A stretch of 64,000 bases of DNA from HGM11525 sp036307445 (GCA_036307445.1 JAXJXP010000045.1:1-64000), one strand, 5' to 3'; counted from the stretch's first letter, positions 49,797 through 57,792 are shown. Notes: generated by a model from the letters alone, not told the origin. Made by a program: numbers and translations.

Positions 49797-51311
49797 ATGA
49801 ATAACTTTTTTGAGTGGTTGACTAATTTTAATAATGACGTCAACGGTTTTGTTTGGGGTAACGGACTGTATCTCCTACTGGCAACAGGTCTTGTTATGAC
49901 GGTGATCACCGGTGTGTTTCAAATAACACATCTTCCGCATTGGTTCAAGGAAACTATTGGAAAGATTTTTCGAAAGGATGTATCAGGACACGTTAAGGGT
50001 AAGTCAATTTCACAGTTTCAGGCTCTTTGTACTGCTCTTGCTGCAACTATCGGTGTAGGAAATATCGCAGGTGTTGCTGCGGCTATAGTGGGCGGTGGTC
50101 CCGGTGCTGTGTTCTGGATGTGGGTTGCGGCATTTTTTGGTATGATGACCAACTATTCGGAAAATGTTCTAGGTATCTATTACAGAAGAAAAAATGCTGA
50201 CGGCGAATGGTCAGGCGGTGCAATGTACTATTTAAGAGACGGCCTTGGCAAAATGAAGGGCTGTAAGTACATAGGAAGTGTATTGGCTGTTCTGTTCTCA
50301 ATTTTTGCTATACTTGCATCATTTGGTATTGGTGCAATGGGTCAAGTCAATAAGATTGTTGTTAATATGGTGGAAGCTTTCCGGATTCCCGCACTTACTG
50401 CAATACCCTTTGGTCAGGTTACTATGTATCACTTTATAATCGGTGTTGTGCTTGTTGTAATTGCTGCACTTATCATCCTTGGCGGACTTAAGAGAATTGC
50501 CAACTTTGCTGAAAAGGTTGTACCGTTTATGGTAGTGATTTTCGTTGTTGGAGGTATTGTTATAATTGGTGTGAACTTCACAAATGTTGGTGCTGCATTT
50601 AAGTCAATATTTAAGTATGCGTTTACAGGCCCTGCTGTGTGGGGCGGTGTTGCAGGTATAGCTGTTAAGGAGATTGTAACACTTGGCTGCAAGAGAGGCG
50701 TGTTCTCAAATGAAGCGGGTCTTGGTTCATCTGTTATGGTACACTCCAACTCAAACGTAGTGGAGCCTGTTCGTCAAGGCTTGTGGGGAATTTTTGAGGT
50801 GTTTGCCGATACAATGGTTGTATGTACAATGACAGCACTCGTTGTGTTGACATCAGGTGTAATAAACCTTGAAACAGGTTTAATGATTGAGGGCGCTACC
50901 GATGCAAACCTTGTAGCGAAAGCATTCTCATTACTTTTTGGGGTATGGGGCGAAAGATTTATTGCTATTGCAATTCTTTTATTCGCTTTCACAACAGTTC
51001 TTGGATGGGATCACTATGGTACAAAGGCTTGGGAGTATCTCTTCGGTACAAAGGCAACAAAGCTTTATAAGGTTATTCACCTTGTTATGATTATGTGCGG
51101 TGCACTTCTTACATCATCGCTTGCTTGGGATATTTCAGATACATTTAACGGTCTTATGATGGTTCCTAACCTGATAGGCGTACTTGCTCTTTCCGGTCTT
51201 GTTGTTAAAATTACAAGAAACTATATAGACAGACACTTTAAGGGTAAAGATGTTAAGCCGATGATTTCTGCATTTGAAGACGTGCAGGAAGAACAGGAAA
51301 AGCTACTTTAA
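49797..51311 (+). CDS. Alanine/glycine:cation symporter (AGCS family)
   Basis: A 504-residue sodium-coupled amino-acid carrier with about 10-11 membrane helices. Motifs typical of AGCS/AlsT: FQALCTALAATIGVGNIAGVAAAI near 73-97, GGPGAVFWMWVAAFFGM, and KRGVFSNEAGLGSSVMVH near 300. The start is ATG 49797 with AAAAGGGG upstream, since earlier in-frame codons lie in the riboswitch terminator. Control by the tandem glycine riboswitch points to glycine (or glycine plus alanine) transport. Confidence 0.95.
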   Translation: MNNFFEWLTNFNNDVNGFVWGNGLYLLLATGLVMTVITGVFQITHLPHWFKETIGKIFRKDVSGHVKGKSISQFQALCTALAATIGVGNIAGVAAAIVGGGPGAVFWMWVAAFFGMMTNYSENVLGIYYRRKNADGEWSGGAMYYLRDGLGKMKGCKYIGSVLAVLFSIFAILASFGIGAMGQVNKIVVNMVEAFRIPALTAIPFGQVTMYHFIIGVVLVVIAALIILGGLKRIANFAEKVVPFMVVIFVVGGIVIIGVNFTNVGAAFKSIFKYAFTGPAVWGGVAGIAVKEIVTLGCKRGVFSNEAGLGSSVMVHSNSNVVEPVRQGLWGIFEVFADTMVVCTMTALVVLTSGVINLETGLMIEGATDANLVAKAFSLLFGVWGERFIAIAILLFAFTTVLGWDHYGTKAWEYLFGTKATKLYKVIHLVMIMCGALLTSSLAWDISDTFNGLMMVPNLIGVLALSGLVVKITRNYIDRHFKGKDVKPMISAFEDVQEEQEKLL

Positions 51312-51323
51312 TCGACAAAGTTT

Positions 51324-51356
51324 AAGGAGTAATTTTTAATAAATTACTCCTTTTTT
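51324..51356 (+). terminator. Terminator of the AGCS symporter gene
   Basis: 12-bp stem AAGGAGTAATTT/AAATTACTCCTT, 5-nt loop, T6 tail. Confidence 0.85.
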
Positions 51357-51357
51357 C

Positions 51358-51386
51358 TTGCAAGAAAAAAAGTGATGTGGTAGAAT
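51358..51386 (+). promoter_or_regulatory. Promoter leading into the hairpin array
   Basis: TTGCAA, 17 bp, TAGAAT, starting right after the previous terminator. It would transcribe the hairpin array as a 220-nt leader of the next gene. Confidence 0.55.
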
Positions 51387-51411
51387 AGATTTAACAGAGT
51401 TAAATCTATTC
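51383..51411 (+). repeat. Perfect 13-bp hairpin at the start of the array
   Basis: Arms GAATAGATTTAAC and GTTAAATCTATTC with loop AGA. It lies over the predicted -10 and transcription start. Confidence 0.7.
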
Positions 51412-51586
51412 AGCTAAATTCGCCCGACGGCGAGCTAAATGTGCCATAGCACGCTAAATTACTTCGTAGCTAAATTGACCTTCGGTCAGCTAAGAGGCGA
51501 ATTTAATTTAGCTACTCCGAAGGAGTTATTTAGCTATGAAGCAAAGCGGAATAATTTAGCTTTGAACTTTAGTTCAAAATTTAGCT
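51412..51586 (+). repeat. Fishbone hairpin array with GCTAAAT / ATTTAGC linkers
   Basis: Short hairpins of different sequence are strung on a constant 7-nt linker. The first half has GCTAAAT at 51413, 51434, 51453, 51469 and a partial copy at 51489, separated by stems TCGCC/GGCGA, GTGC/GCAC, TAC/GTA and TGACC/GGTCA. The second half has the linker inverted, ATTTAGC, at 51506, 51528, 51554 and 51579, separated by ACTCC/GGAGT, a degenerate stem, and TTTGAAC/GTTCAAA. Linkers of the two halves are complementary, so the whole can also fold as a large stem with side hairpins. AAATTCGCC (51416-51424) can pair with GGCGAATTT (51496-51504). No coding capacity. Confidence 0.8.
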
Positions 51587-51612
51587 AAAAGAAATCGATT
51601 GGATGTGAGATT

Positions 51613-51969
51613 GTGGCAGAAAGCATAATGCTTGATAAAGCAAAAGATTTTGCAGTTGAAATTATAAATATGTGCAAAAACATCAAAGAAGCAAAAATAG
51701 AAAGTGTTTTAACAAATCAGCTTATGCGTTCGGGAACATCAATTGGTGCAAATATTCATGAATCAAAATATGCTCGCGGAACTGCTGATTTTATTTCTAA
51801 AATGCAGATTGCGTTAAAAGAGTGTTACGAATCTGAATATTGGTTAGAAATTCTTAATAGAACCGGTTATATTGATGATGAACAATATAAAAAGATAATA
51901 AATGATTGTGGACAAATTCGCAGAATGTTGATTTCGTCAATCAACACAGTGAAAGAAAAATCAAAGTAG
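51613..51969 (+). CDS. Four-helix-bundle protein (S23 / 23S rRNA intervening-sequence protein family)
   Basis: A 118-residue all-helical protein of the S23/IVP family. Family features: an N-terminal A-x-x-F-A-V-E-I-I helix, the conserved L-M-R-S-G-T-S-I-G-A-N-I-H-E-S turn near residues 37-51, and the SKMQIALKECYESEYWLEIL helix. Members occur inside 23S rRNA intervening sequences, alone in genomes, and as Avd accessory proteins of diversity-generating retroelements. No reverse transcriptase is seen nearby. Start GTG 51613 with a weak GGATGTGAG site. Directly upstream is the hairpin array, which may be its structured leader. Confidence 0.88.
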   Translation: MAESIMLDKAKDFAVEIINMCKNIKEAKIESVLTNQLMRSGTSIGANIHESKYARGTADFISKMQIALKECYESEYWLEILNRTGYIDDEQYKKIINDCGQIRRMLISSINTVKEKSK

Positions 51970-51986
51970 TGGTGATATATAATAAA

Positions 51987-52364
51987 ATGAATTGGATTTT
52001 ATTTGTTCTGAACCTTATAATAATTCTCCCTTGCATAATATTTGGTAATGTCGGAACAAAATTTATGATGGTAATATGGTTTATTACCATTGGTTTATCA
52101 GTATTGAATTTAATTTTAAGTCGAAGTAAAAAAGAATTATTTGTTTGTTGCTTGATTCTTTTGCTTGCTTCTTCAATAGGTATGTACATAAATGGTCAAC
52201 TATATTTTCATAGTTTGGTTGATAAACAAGTGTGGTATGATTTAGAAGGAAATTTAACATATTTTATGTCAACCACTATTCACTTTATTAGTTTTTTAGT
52301 GATTATGAGTATAGAACTTTTAATCAAACATTTTCTCATAAAAAGAAAAAACGGTGGTATCTAA
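51987..52364 (+). CDS. Hypothetical four-helix membrane protein
   Basis: About 125 residues with four predicted membrane segments (roughly 3-20, 24-45, 52-70 and 95-117). I do not recognise the family. The start ATG 51987 has GGTGAT 11 bases upstream; a longer frame from 51906 overlaps the previous gene. It follows the S23-family gene by 17 bp and may be co-transcribed. A/T-rich codons suggest an accessory gene. Confidence 0.6.
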   Translation: MNWILFVLNLIIILPCIIFGNVGTKFMMVIWFITIGLSVLNLILSRSKKELFVCCLILLLASSIGMYINGQLYFHSLVDKQVWYDLEGNLTYFMSTTIHFISFLVIMSIELLIKHFLIKRKNGGI

Positions 52365-52407
52365 ATCGTATATTGATTCTAATGGATATGTCGAAAAATG
52401 ACGAAAT

Positions 52408-52464
52408 AAAAAAGCCTCCCCTGTGTAAGGGGAGGTGGGTTGCAAAGCAACTCGGAGGGGTTGT
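52408..52464 (+). repeat. Left hairpin repeat flanking the DUF559 gene
   Basis: An A-run, then hairpin CCTCCCCT/AGGGGAGG (GTGTA loop), then a GTTGC/GCAAC hairpin, ending TCGGAGGGGTTGT. The same elements appear inverted at 52811-52863. The terminal GGAGGGG serves as the ribosome site for the gene starting at 52467. Confidence 0.8.
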
Positions 52465-52466
52465 AA

Positions 52467-52835
52467 ATGGATAGAAAACATAATAGTAAAATAGTTCCAT
52501 TTGCAAAGGAACTCAGAAAAAATATGACAAAAGAAGAACGGCATTTGTGGTATGACTTCTTGAGAGGATATCCAGTGAAATTCACAAGGCAAAAAGTGTT
52601 AGGCAAATACATAGCAGATTTTTATTGTGCAAAAGCAAATGTTGTTATAGAGTTAGATGGTTCGCAACACTACGAAGATGAAGGATTTGTTAATGATGAA
52701 AAAAGAACTGCTTATTTAGAACAATATGGGATAAAAGTTATCCGAATATCAAATCTTGATGTTTTGAAAAACTTTGAGGGTGTGTGTATGTATATTGATA
52801 ATGTGATAAAACAATCCCTCAGTCAGCTACGCTGA
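52467..52835 (+). CDS. DUF559 endonuclease-like protein (VSR/PDDEXK superfamily)
   Basis: A 122-residue DUF559 protein. The conserved order is visible: LRKNMTKEERHLWYDFLR, F-T-R-Q-K-V-L-G-K-Y-I-A-D-F-Y with Asp51, then V-V-I-E-L-D-G-S-Q-H with Glu62, Asp64 and His68, and the final GIKVIRISNLDVLKN. The D...E-x-D pattern fits a very-short-patch-repair-like nuclease fold. Its biological role is unknown. The gene fits exactly between two inverted repeats: the left one supplies its ribosome site and the right one encodes its last residues (Q-S-L-S-Q-L-R). Confidence 0.88.
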   Translation: MDRKHNSKIVPFAKELRKNMTKEERHLWYDFLRGYPVKFTRQKVLGKYIADFYCAKANVVIELDGSQHYEDEGFVNDEKRTAYLEQYGIKVIRISNLDVLKNFEGVCMYIDNVIKQSLSQLR

Positions 52836-52863
52836 CAGCTCCCTTTACACAAGGGAGCCTTTG
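52811..52863 (-). repeat. Right hairpin repeat flanking the DUF559 gene (inverted copy)
   Basis: Read on minus it is AAAGGCTCCCTTGTGTAAAG, GGAGC, then a GTCAGC/GCTGAC hairpin, ending CTGAGGGATTGT. It matches the left repeat in layout and at both ends, with compensated changes in the stems. It overlaps the last 25 bases of the gene. Confidence 0.8.
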
Positions 52864-52917
52864 AAAGGTTGCATCTAAACCTTATGCATCGCAATGAATA
52901 GTATTAGTGGTGATTAT

Positions 52918-53625
52918 ATGAGTAGTTTAAAAATGCTTAGCGGAAACACGCTTAAAATAATTGCAATGGTAGCAATGCTTGTTGACCATATTGGATTGAT
53001 TTTGTTCCCGAAAGTACAAATACTGAGGATAATTGGAAGAATAGCCCTTCCTGTATTTGCGTTTATGGTTGCAGAAGGCTGCATACATACAAAGAATAAA
53101 TTGAAATATTTTTTAACTATATTTCTTCTTGCTGTTATATGCCAGCTTGGCTATTTTGTGGCAGGCTTTGGTCTTGATTTATCAATTCTGGTAACCTTTT
53201 CATACTCGCTTTTGATAATTTATTCGTTGCAGAATTTGTGCAAAAAGCTTTTGGATGGCAGAAAAGGAGAGATTATATTTTCCTCGTTATTATTTGTTTT
53301 TGTTGTTGGAATGACATATATTATTAACAGATATTATAGAGCGGATTATGGCTTTTGGGGATGTATGCTGCCCGTATTTGCGTATATTCCTGTATTTGTA
53401 AATCAAAAAGCTTCACATATTGAAAAGATGCTATCTTTCTCTGCTGGTTTGGTTATTCTATCGCTAAAGCTTGGTGGAATACAGATGTATTCATTGTTGG
53501 CTTTGCCACTTTTGATGTTATACTCGGGTGAAAGGGGAAGATATAGAATTAAATACTTATTTTATGCTTTTTATCCTCTTCATCTGATTGTATTATATTT
53601 TATTGGCTATATTGCAGGTAAATAG
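52918..53625 (+). CDS. TraX-family membrane protein
   Basis: A 235-residue polytopic membrane protein with about eight helices. The opening SGNTLKIIAMVAMLVDHIGLILFP, IGRIALPVFAFMVAEGCIHT and C-terminal FYPLHLIVLYFIGYI are the TraX family signature; TraX of the F plasmid acetylates pilin, and chromosomal relatives in Firmicutes are unassigned. The start ATG 52918 has GGTGAT upstream; a frame from 52894 is less likely. It lies beside the DUF559 cassette with no terminator in between. Confidence 0.85.
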   Translation: MSSLKMLSGNTLKIIAMVAMLVDHIGLILFPKVQILRIIGRIALPVFAFMVAEGCIHTKNKLKYFLTIFLLAVICQLGYFVAGFGLDLSILVTFSYSLLIIYSLQNLCKKLLDGRKGEIIFSSLLFVFVVGMTYIINRYYRADYGFWGCMLPVFAYIPVFVNQKASHIEKMLSFSAGLVILSLKLGGIQMYSLLALPLLMLYSGERGRYRIKYLFYAFYPLHLIVLYFIGYIAGK

Positions 53626-53641
53626 GTGTAAAACTTTGTCA

Positions 53642-53670
53642 TTGACTTAATTGATATTAAGTAGTATAAT
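53642..53670 (+). promoter_or_regulatory. Sigma-A promoter of the PAP2 and CapD-like genes
   Basis: TTGACT, 17 bp, TATAAT, 38 bp before TTG 53709. Confidence 0.75.
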
Positions 53671-53708
53671 TATATATATACTTATATTTAGAAAGAGGCA
53701 AATTTTAA

Positions 53709-54416
53709 TTGGAAAAGAGAACATCACTTAGAAAAATGTTGACGGGAGAATACAGACATCTTTTAATGCTTATTTATTGGCCTGTGTTTGGATTGATATT
53801 CTGGACAATGGAGCTTATGCCGGGTCGAATATATCATCCTGTTGAATCGGTATTAGATTCGATGATTCCGTTTTGTGAATGGTTTGCCATACCGTATTTC
53901 TTTTGGTTCATATATATTATCGGCAGTATAGTATATTTTTTCTTTAAAGACAAAACAGCATACATAAAATATATGTGGTTTGTTATTATTACATATACAA
54001 TAACGCTGATAGTATATGCTATTTATCCTACAAGCCAGCTTTTAAGACCTGAGATAACAGAAGACGGGATACTGTTTGATGTCATAAGATGGCTTTATGG
54101 TTATGATACCAACACTAATGTGTGCCCTTCTTTGCATGTAATTGGTTCAATTGCGGTTATGTTTGCGGCGGTAAAATGCAATAGCATAAAAAGCCGTTGG
54201 ATAAAGGTAATATACGTCATTACGGCTGTTGCCATCTGTGCATCAATCGTTTTTATAAAACAGCATTCCATAATTGATTTGTTCTGGGGAGTTATAGTTT
54301 CTCTTGTTGCATATCCTGTTGTGTTTGCAGACAACAAAATCAGCATAAGACTTACACAAATGTTTGCAGTTAACAGAAATCAAAGATGCCATAAGGAAAC
54401 GTTGATTAAAAATTAG
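53709..54416 (+). CDS. PAP2-superfamily membrane phosphatase
   Basis: A 235-residue membrane protein with six helices and PAP2-type active-site motifs: YPTSQLLRP near 100, C-P-S-L-H-V near 138 (the S-x-x-x-H motif) and K-Q-H-S-I-I-D near 184 (H-x-x-x-D). Members dephosphorylate lipid phosphates such as undecaprenyl pyrophosphate or phosphatidic acid, or act as inositol-phosphotransferases. The next gene is an envelope-sugar enzyme, which favours a lipid-carrier role. Start TTG 53709 after AAAGAGG. Confidence 0.8.
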   Translation: MEKRTSLRKMLTGEYRHLLMLIYWPVFGLIFWTMELMPGRIYHPVESVLDSMIPFCEWFAIPYFFWFIYIIGSIVYFFFKDKTAYIKYMWFVIITYTITLIVYAIYPTSQLLRPEITEDGILFDVIRWLYGYDTNTNVCPSLHVIGSIAVMFAAVKCNSIKSRWIKVIYVITAVAICASIVFIKQHSIIDLFWGVIVSLVAYPVVFADNKISIRLTQMFAVNRNQRCHKETLIKN

Positions 54417-54430
54417 GGAGGAGAATCAGC

Positions 54431-56281
54431 TTGCTTAATTTTATACGCAGGAGAAGAAAACTAATACTGGCTTGCGTTGACTTGGCAACAATGGTTATTG
54501 CATCGTTGCTTGCGTTTCTGGTTACAAATGTAATAATACACCTAAATATACGAATGAACATTGTATATGATACCTGCATACTGCTGATGGCTTGTATGCT
54601 ATTTGGTCTATGGCTGATGAGGGTATATAACAACATTTGGAGATATGCCGTTGTAGGTGATTTTATCGGTTGTTGTGTCGGTATATTGATAGGAACGTTA
54701 CTGTATTATGCAACATCATTTTTGCTGAATTTGCATATGTCGGATATAATTATTGTCTTGACTGCTCTTGTCTCTATTATCGGTGTAATTATGACGAGAG
54801 TATGCTATAGTTATATCTTTAGAGTGCTCAGAGGTAACAATCCTGTTTCAAAAGGGAAACGCACTCTTATAGTGGGGGCAGGAGATGCCGGAAATAAAGT
54901 TATTACAGAAATGAAGATGGGAGATGGCTCACCGTACAATCCTGTTGCGATAGTAGATGATGACGAATCTAAAAAGGGAAGGAATTTGATGGGTGTTCCT
55001 GTGGTAGGGAAAACGAAGAATATTCCTGCACTTGCAGCGGAAATGGAAATTGAGGTTATTGTGATTGCAATGCCTTCGGTGGGAAAGGAAGAGAAAAAAC
55101 GAATCCTATCCATTTGTTCGGAAACGGTGTGCGAAGTTAAGAATGTTCCGTATGTTCACGAACTTCTTTCCGATTGTGATTTGTTGGGACAGGCACGCAA
55201 GATAAATATTGAAGATTTATTGGGACGAGATGTTGTTACGATGACCTGTGATAACAGTAAGCAGCTGATAACAGGGAAGGTTTGTGTGGTAACGGGCGGC
55301 GGAGGTTCTATTGGTTCGGAGCTTTGTCGCCAGGTTGCAGCATATAATCCTGAAAAGCTTGTCATAGTTGATATATACGAGAATAATGCCTATGATATTC
55401 AGCAGGAGCTGTTGATAAAATATGGAAAGAATCTTAACCTTGATGTGCATATTGCATCTGTGCGTGATTTGGATAAGATGCGCAAAATATTTGATGAAGC
55501 AAAGCCGGATATTGTGTTTCATGCAGCTGCGCATAAGCACGTACCTCTTATGGAAAATGACCCGGAAGAAGCGATAAAGAATAATGTAAAAGGTACATAT
55601 AACTGTGCAATGCTTGCCAGTGAATACAACGTAGATAAGTTTGTTCTTGTTTCAACGGATAAAGCGGTTAATCCGACCAATGTAATGGGAGCAACCAAAA
55701 GATGCTGCGAAATGATAGTACAGTATTTTGCTCAGCTGAAAAATGGTACTGAATATGTAGCAGTAAGATTTGGAAATGTTCTTGGTTCAAACGGTTCTGT
55801 TATTCCTCTTTTTGAACGGCAGATTTCCGAAGGCGGTCCTATTACTGTTACGCATCCTGATATTATAAGATATTTTATGACTATACCTGAGGCGGTTAAT
55901 CTGATACTTCAGGCAGGAGCTATGGCACGAGGCGGCGAAATCTTTGTGCTTGATATGGGTGAGCCTGTCAAGATTTTGTCTTTGGCGGAAAATCTTATCA
56001 GACTCCACGGTAAGGAACCGTATGTGGATATTGACATAAAGTTTTCGGGCTTAAGACCGGGAGAAAAGCTGTTTGAGGAACTTTTGATGTCGGAAGAGGG
56101 GCTTAAGAGAACAGAAAATAAAAAAATATTTATAGGAAAACAAATCGAAATTGATGCTAAAACCTTTGTTAATCAGCTTGAAGATATATGGAATGCTGCA
56201 GAGGAAAATGATAGCTCGGCTGTCTTGGAAAAGCTTAGAACTATTGTTTCTACTTTTAATCACGTAGTAATTAACAGATAG
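54431..56281 (+). CDS. Membrane-bound CapD/PglF-type nucleotide-sugar dehydratase/epimerase
   Basis: A 616-residue polysaccharide-biosynthesis protein. Four membrane helices (15-130) are followed by a first Rossmann domain with LIVGAGDAGNKV near 145 and a second SDR domain with VVTGGGGSIGSELCRQVA near 290. The catalytic region STDKAVNPTNVMGATKR carries the Asp-Lys in place of the usual Tyr-Lys. These enzymes convert UDP-GlcNAc to 4-keto-6-deoxy sugars for capsule, glycan or glycoprotein synthesis. The start is TTG 54431 with GGGAGGAG upstream. It follows the PAP2 gene by 14 bp. Confidence 0.9.
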   Translation: MLNFIRRRRKLILACVDLATMVIASLLAFLVTNVIIHLNIRMNIVYDTCILLMACMLFGLWLMRVYNNIWRYAVVGDFIGCCVGILIGTLLYYATSFLLNLHMSDIIIVLTALVSIIGVIMTRVCYSYIFRVLRGNNPVSKGKRTLIVGAGDAGNKVITEMKMGDGSPYNPVAIVDDDESKKGRNLMGVPVVGKTKNIPALAAEMEIEVIVIAMPSVGKEEKKRILSICSETVCEVKNVPYVHELLSDCDLLGQARKINIEDLLGRDVVTMTCDNSKQLITGKVCVVTGGGGSIGSELCRQVAAYNPEKLVIVDIYENNAYDIQQELLIKYGKNLNLDVHIASVRDLDKMRKIFDEAKPDIVFHAAAHKHVPLMENDPEEAIKNNVKGTYNCAMLASEYNVDKFVLVSTDKAVNPTNVMGATKRCCEMIVQYFAQLKNGTEYVAVRFGNVLGSNGSVIPLFERQISEGGPITVTHPDIIRYFMTIPEAVNLILQAGAMARGGEIFVLDMGEPVKILSLAENLIRLHGKEPYVDIDIKFSGLRPGEKLFEELLMSEEGLKRTENKKIFIGKQIEIDAKTFVNQLEDIWNAAEENDSSAVLEKLRTIVSTFNHVVINR

Positions 56282-56282
56282 T

Positions 56283-56321
56283 AAAAATGCTGTGTTTGGA
56301 GTCTCCGGACACAGCATTTTT
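56283..56321 (+). terminator. Terminator of the CapD-like gene
   Basis: 13-bp outer stem AAAAATGCTGTGT/ACACAGCATTTTT around a short loop, T tail. Confidence 0.8.
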
Positions 56322-56371
56322 GTGCTATTTTAAAAAATATGCAAAAAATACAAAAATTTGAGTAAAATATC

Positions 56372-56401
56372 TTGACAAGGACGGTATAAAGTTGGTATAA
56401 T
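56372..56401 (+). promoter_or_regulatory. Promoter of the str operon
   Basis: TTGACA, 18 bp, TATAAT. It drives the L7Ae-like gene, rpsL, rpsG and fusA. Confidence 0.8.
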
Positions 56402-56443
56402 AAGTAGGCTGGGCTAATAATGTGGACTGAAGGAGGTAAAATA

Positions 56444-56677
56444 ATGTTTACCGAAAATGAAAAGGTCAGATTAGCGGTCGGGCTGAAGGAAACGAGAAAG
56501 GTCGTTTTATCCGGTGCGAAGAAGGTTTATCTCGCAGAGGATGCGCCCGAGCGGATAGCCGAAGAAATCAGGAATATCGCAGGGGACAAGCTTGTGATGG
56601 TTGCATCAATGAGAGAGCTTGGCAGAATGTGCGGTATTGATGTTAAGGCGTCCTGCGCCGCAGTTCGTTTGAATTAA
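56444..56677 (+). CDS. L7Ae-family ribosomal-type protein (YbxF/RplGB-like)
   Basis: A 77-residue L7Ae/L30e-fold protein: LKETRKVVLSGAKKVYLAEDAPERIAEEI and then VMVASMRELGRMCGIDVKASCAAVRL. Bacillus YbxF occupies the same place before rpsL and binds K-turn RNA. The start is ATG 56444 after AAGGAGGT; a frame from 56420 would place that site inside the gene. It is a little short for the family (about 82). Confidence 0.9.
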   Translation: MFTENEKVRLAVGLKETRKVVLSGAKKVYLAEDAPERIAEEIRNIAGDKLVMVASMRELGRMCGIDVKASCAAVRLN

Positions 56678-56741
56678 GTTTGTATCATTCTCCGTAAAGG
56701 AGTTTATGATAAATATTTTTAAAGAAGGAGGATTTTCCGAT

Positions 56742-57164
56742 ATGCCTACATTTAATCAGTTGGTAAGAAAGGGCAGAGAGACTTCTGTTAAAAAGTCAAC
56801 TGCTCCTGCTCTTCAGAAGAGTCTTAACTCTCTTAAGAAGAAGACAAATGACCACAGCTCACCGCAGAAGAGAGGCGTATGCACGGCTGTAAGAACAGCT
56901 ACACCGAAGAAGCCGAACTCAGCTCTTAGAAAGATTGCCAGAGTAAGACTTACAAACGGTATCGAAGTAACAGCTTACATTCCGGGTATCGGCCACAACT
57001 TGCAGGAGCATAGCGTTGTTCTTATCAGAGGCGGAAGAGTTAAGGACTTGCCTGGTACAAGATACCATATTGTCCGTGGTACACTCGACGCTCAGGGTGT
57101 TGCTAACAGAATGCAGTCGCGTTCTAAGTACGGCGCTAAGAAGCCTAAGGCTGAGAAGAAGTAA
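56742..57164 (+). CDS. rpsL: 30S ribosomal protein S12
   Basis: A 140-residue S12, complete. It starts MPTFNQLVRKGRE at ATG 56742 after AAGGAGG; upstream in-frame ATG 56706 is not the start. TPKKPNSALRKIARVRL keeps the lysine commonly altered in streptomycin resistance. GGRVKDLPGTRYH carries the Asp that can be methylthiolated. It sits at the decoding centre. Confidence 0.98.
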   Translation: MPTFNQLVRKGRETSVKKSTAPALQKSLNSLKKKTNDHSSPQKRGVCTAVRTATPKKPNSALRKIARVRLTNGIEVTAYIPGIGHNLQEHSVVLIRGGRVKDLPGTRYHIVRGTLDAQGVANRMQSRSKYGAKKPKAEKK

Positions 57165-57321
57165 TTTTTCTCAAAATGTGCATTTCGGTTATATTCTTTA
57201 ACATAAATAAGCATATAACCTTGTGCATAACACGGAGCTTTGAAAGATTAAGCTCAGAGTACCTATGATACTCATAGCCTTCAAAAAGAAGGTGTCAAAT
57301 TTATGAAGGAGGGAAGCAACT
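57165..57321 (+). promoter_or_regulatory. Structured intercistronic region between rpsL and rpsG
   Basis: 157 nt with a run of hairpins: GGTTATAT/ATATAACC, GAGCTT/AAGCTC, GAGTA/TACTC and CCTTC/GAAGG. In E. coli the S7 autoregulation site lies in the same place. No gene is seen. The last element ends near the rpsG ribosome site AAGGAGGG. Confidence 0.4.
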
Positions 57322-57792
57322 ATGTCAAGAAAAGGTTATATTGCTAAGAGAGAAGTTCTTGCAGACCCTATCTACAATAGCGTTGTTGTTACAAAGCTTA
57401 TCAACAACATTATGCTTGACGGTAAAAAGGGTGTTGCACAGAAGATAGTTTATGATGCTTTTGAAATCATAAGAGAAAAGACCGGCAGAGACCCGCTTGA
57501 GGTATTCGGCGAGGCACTTGATAACATTATGCCTGTGCTCGAGGTAAAGGCACGCCGTGTTGGTGGTGCTACTTACCAGGTACCGATGGAGGTTCGTCCT
57601 GAAAGACGTCAGACTCTTGGACTTCGTTGGCTCACACGCTATTCTCGTGAACGCAATGAAAAGACCATGAGAGAAAGACTCGCTAACGAATTGATGGATG
57701 CATTAAACGGCACCGGCGGTTCTGTTAAAAAGCGCGAGGATACTCACAAGATGGCAGAGGCAAACAAGGCTTTTGCACATTACAGATGGTAA
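57322..57792 (+). CDS. rpsG: 30S ribosomal protein S7
   Basis: A 156-residue S7 of standard length: MSRKGYIAKREVLADPIYNS, VTKLINNIMLDGKKGVAQKIVYDAF, PVLEVKARRVGGATYQVPMEV and a C-terminal KREDTHKMAEANKAFAHYRW. It nucleates assembly of the 30S head. Confidence 0.98.
   Translation: MSRKGYIAKREVLADPIYNSVVVTKLINNIMLDGKKGVAQKIVYDAFEIIREKTGRDPLEVFGEALDNIMPVLEVKARRVGGATYQVPMEVRPERRQTLGLRWLTRYSRERNEKTMRERLANELMDALNGTGGSVKKREDTHKMAEANKAFAHYRW

Noticed and set aside
51412..51586. CRISPR array
   Set aside because: The repeated unit is only 7 nt and the intervening pieces are self-complementary hairpins of 9-18 nt; there are no spacers of constant length and no cas genes.
51613..51969. Diversity-generating retroelement (Avd) system
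   Set aside because: The protein family is right, but no reverse transcriptase, template repeat or variable target gene is seen in the neighbourhood.
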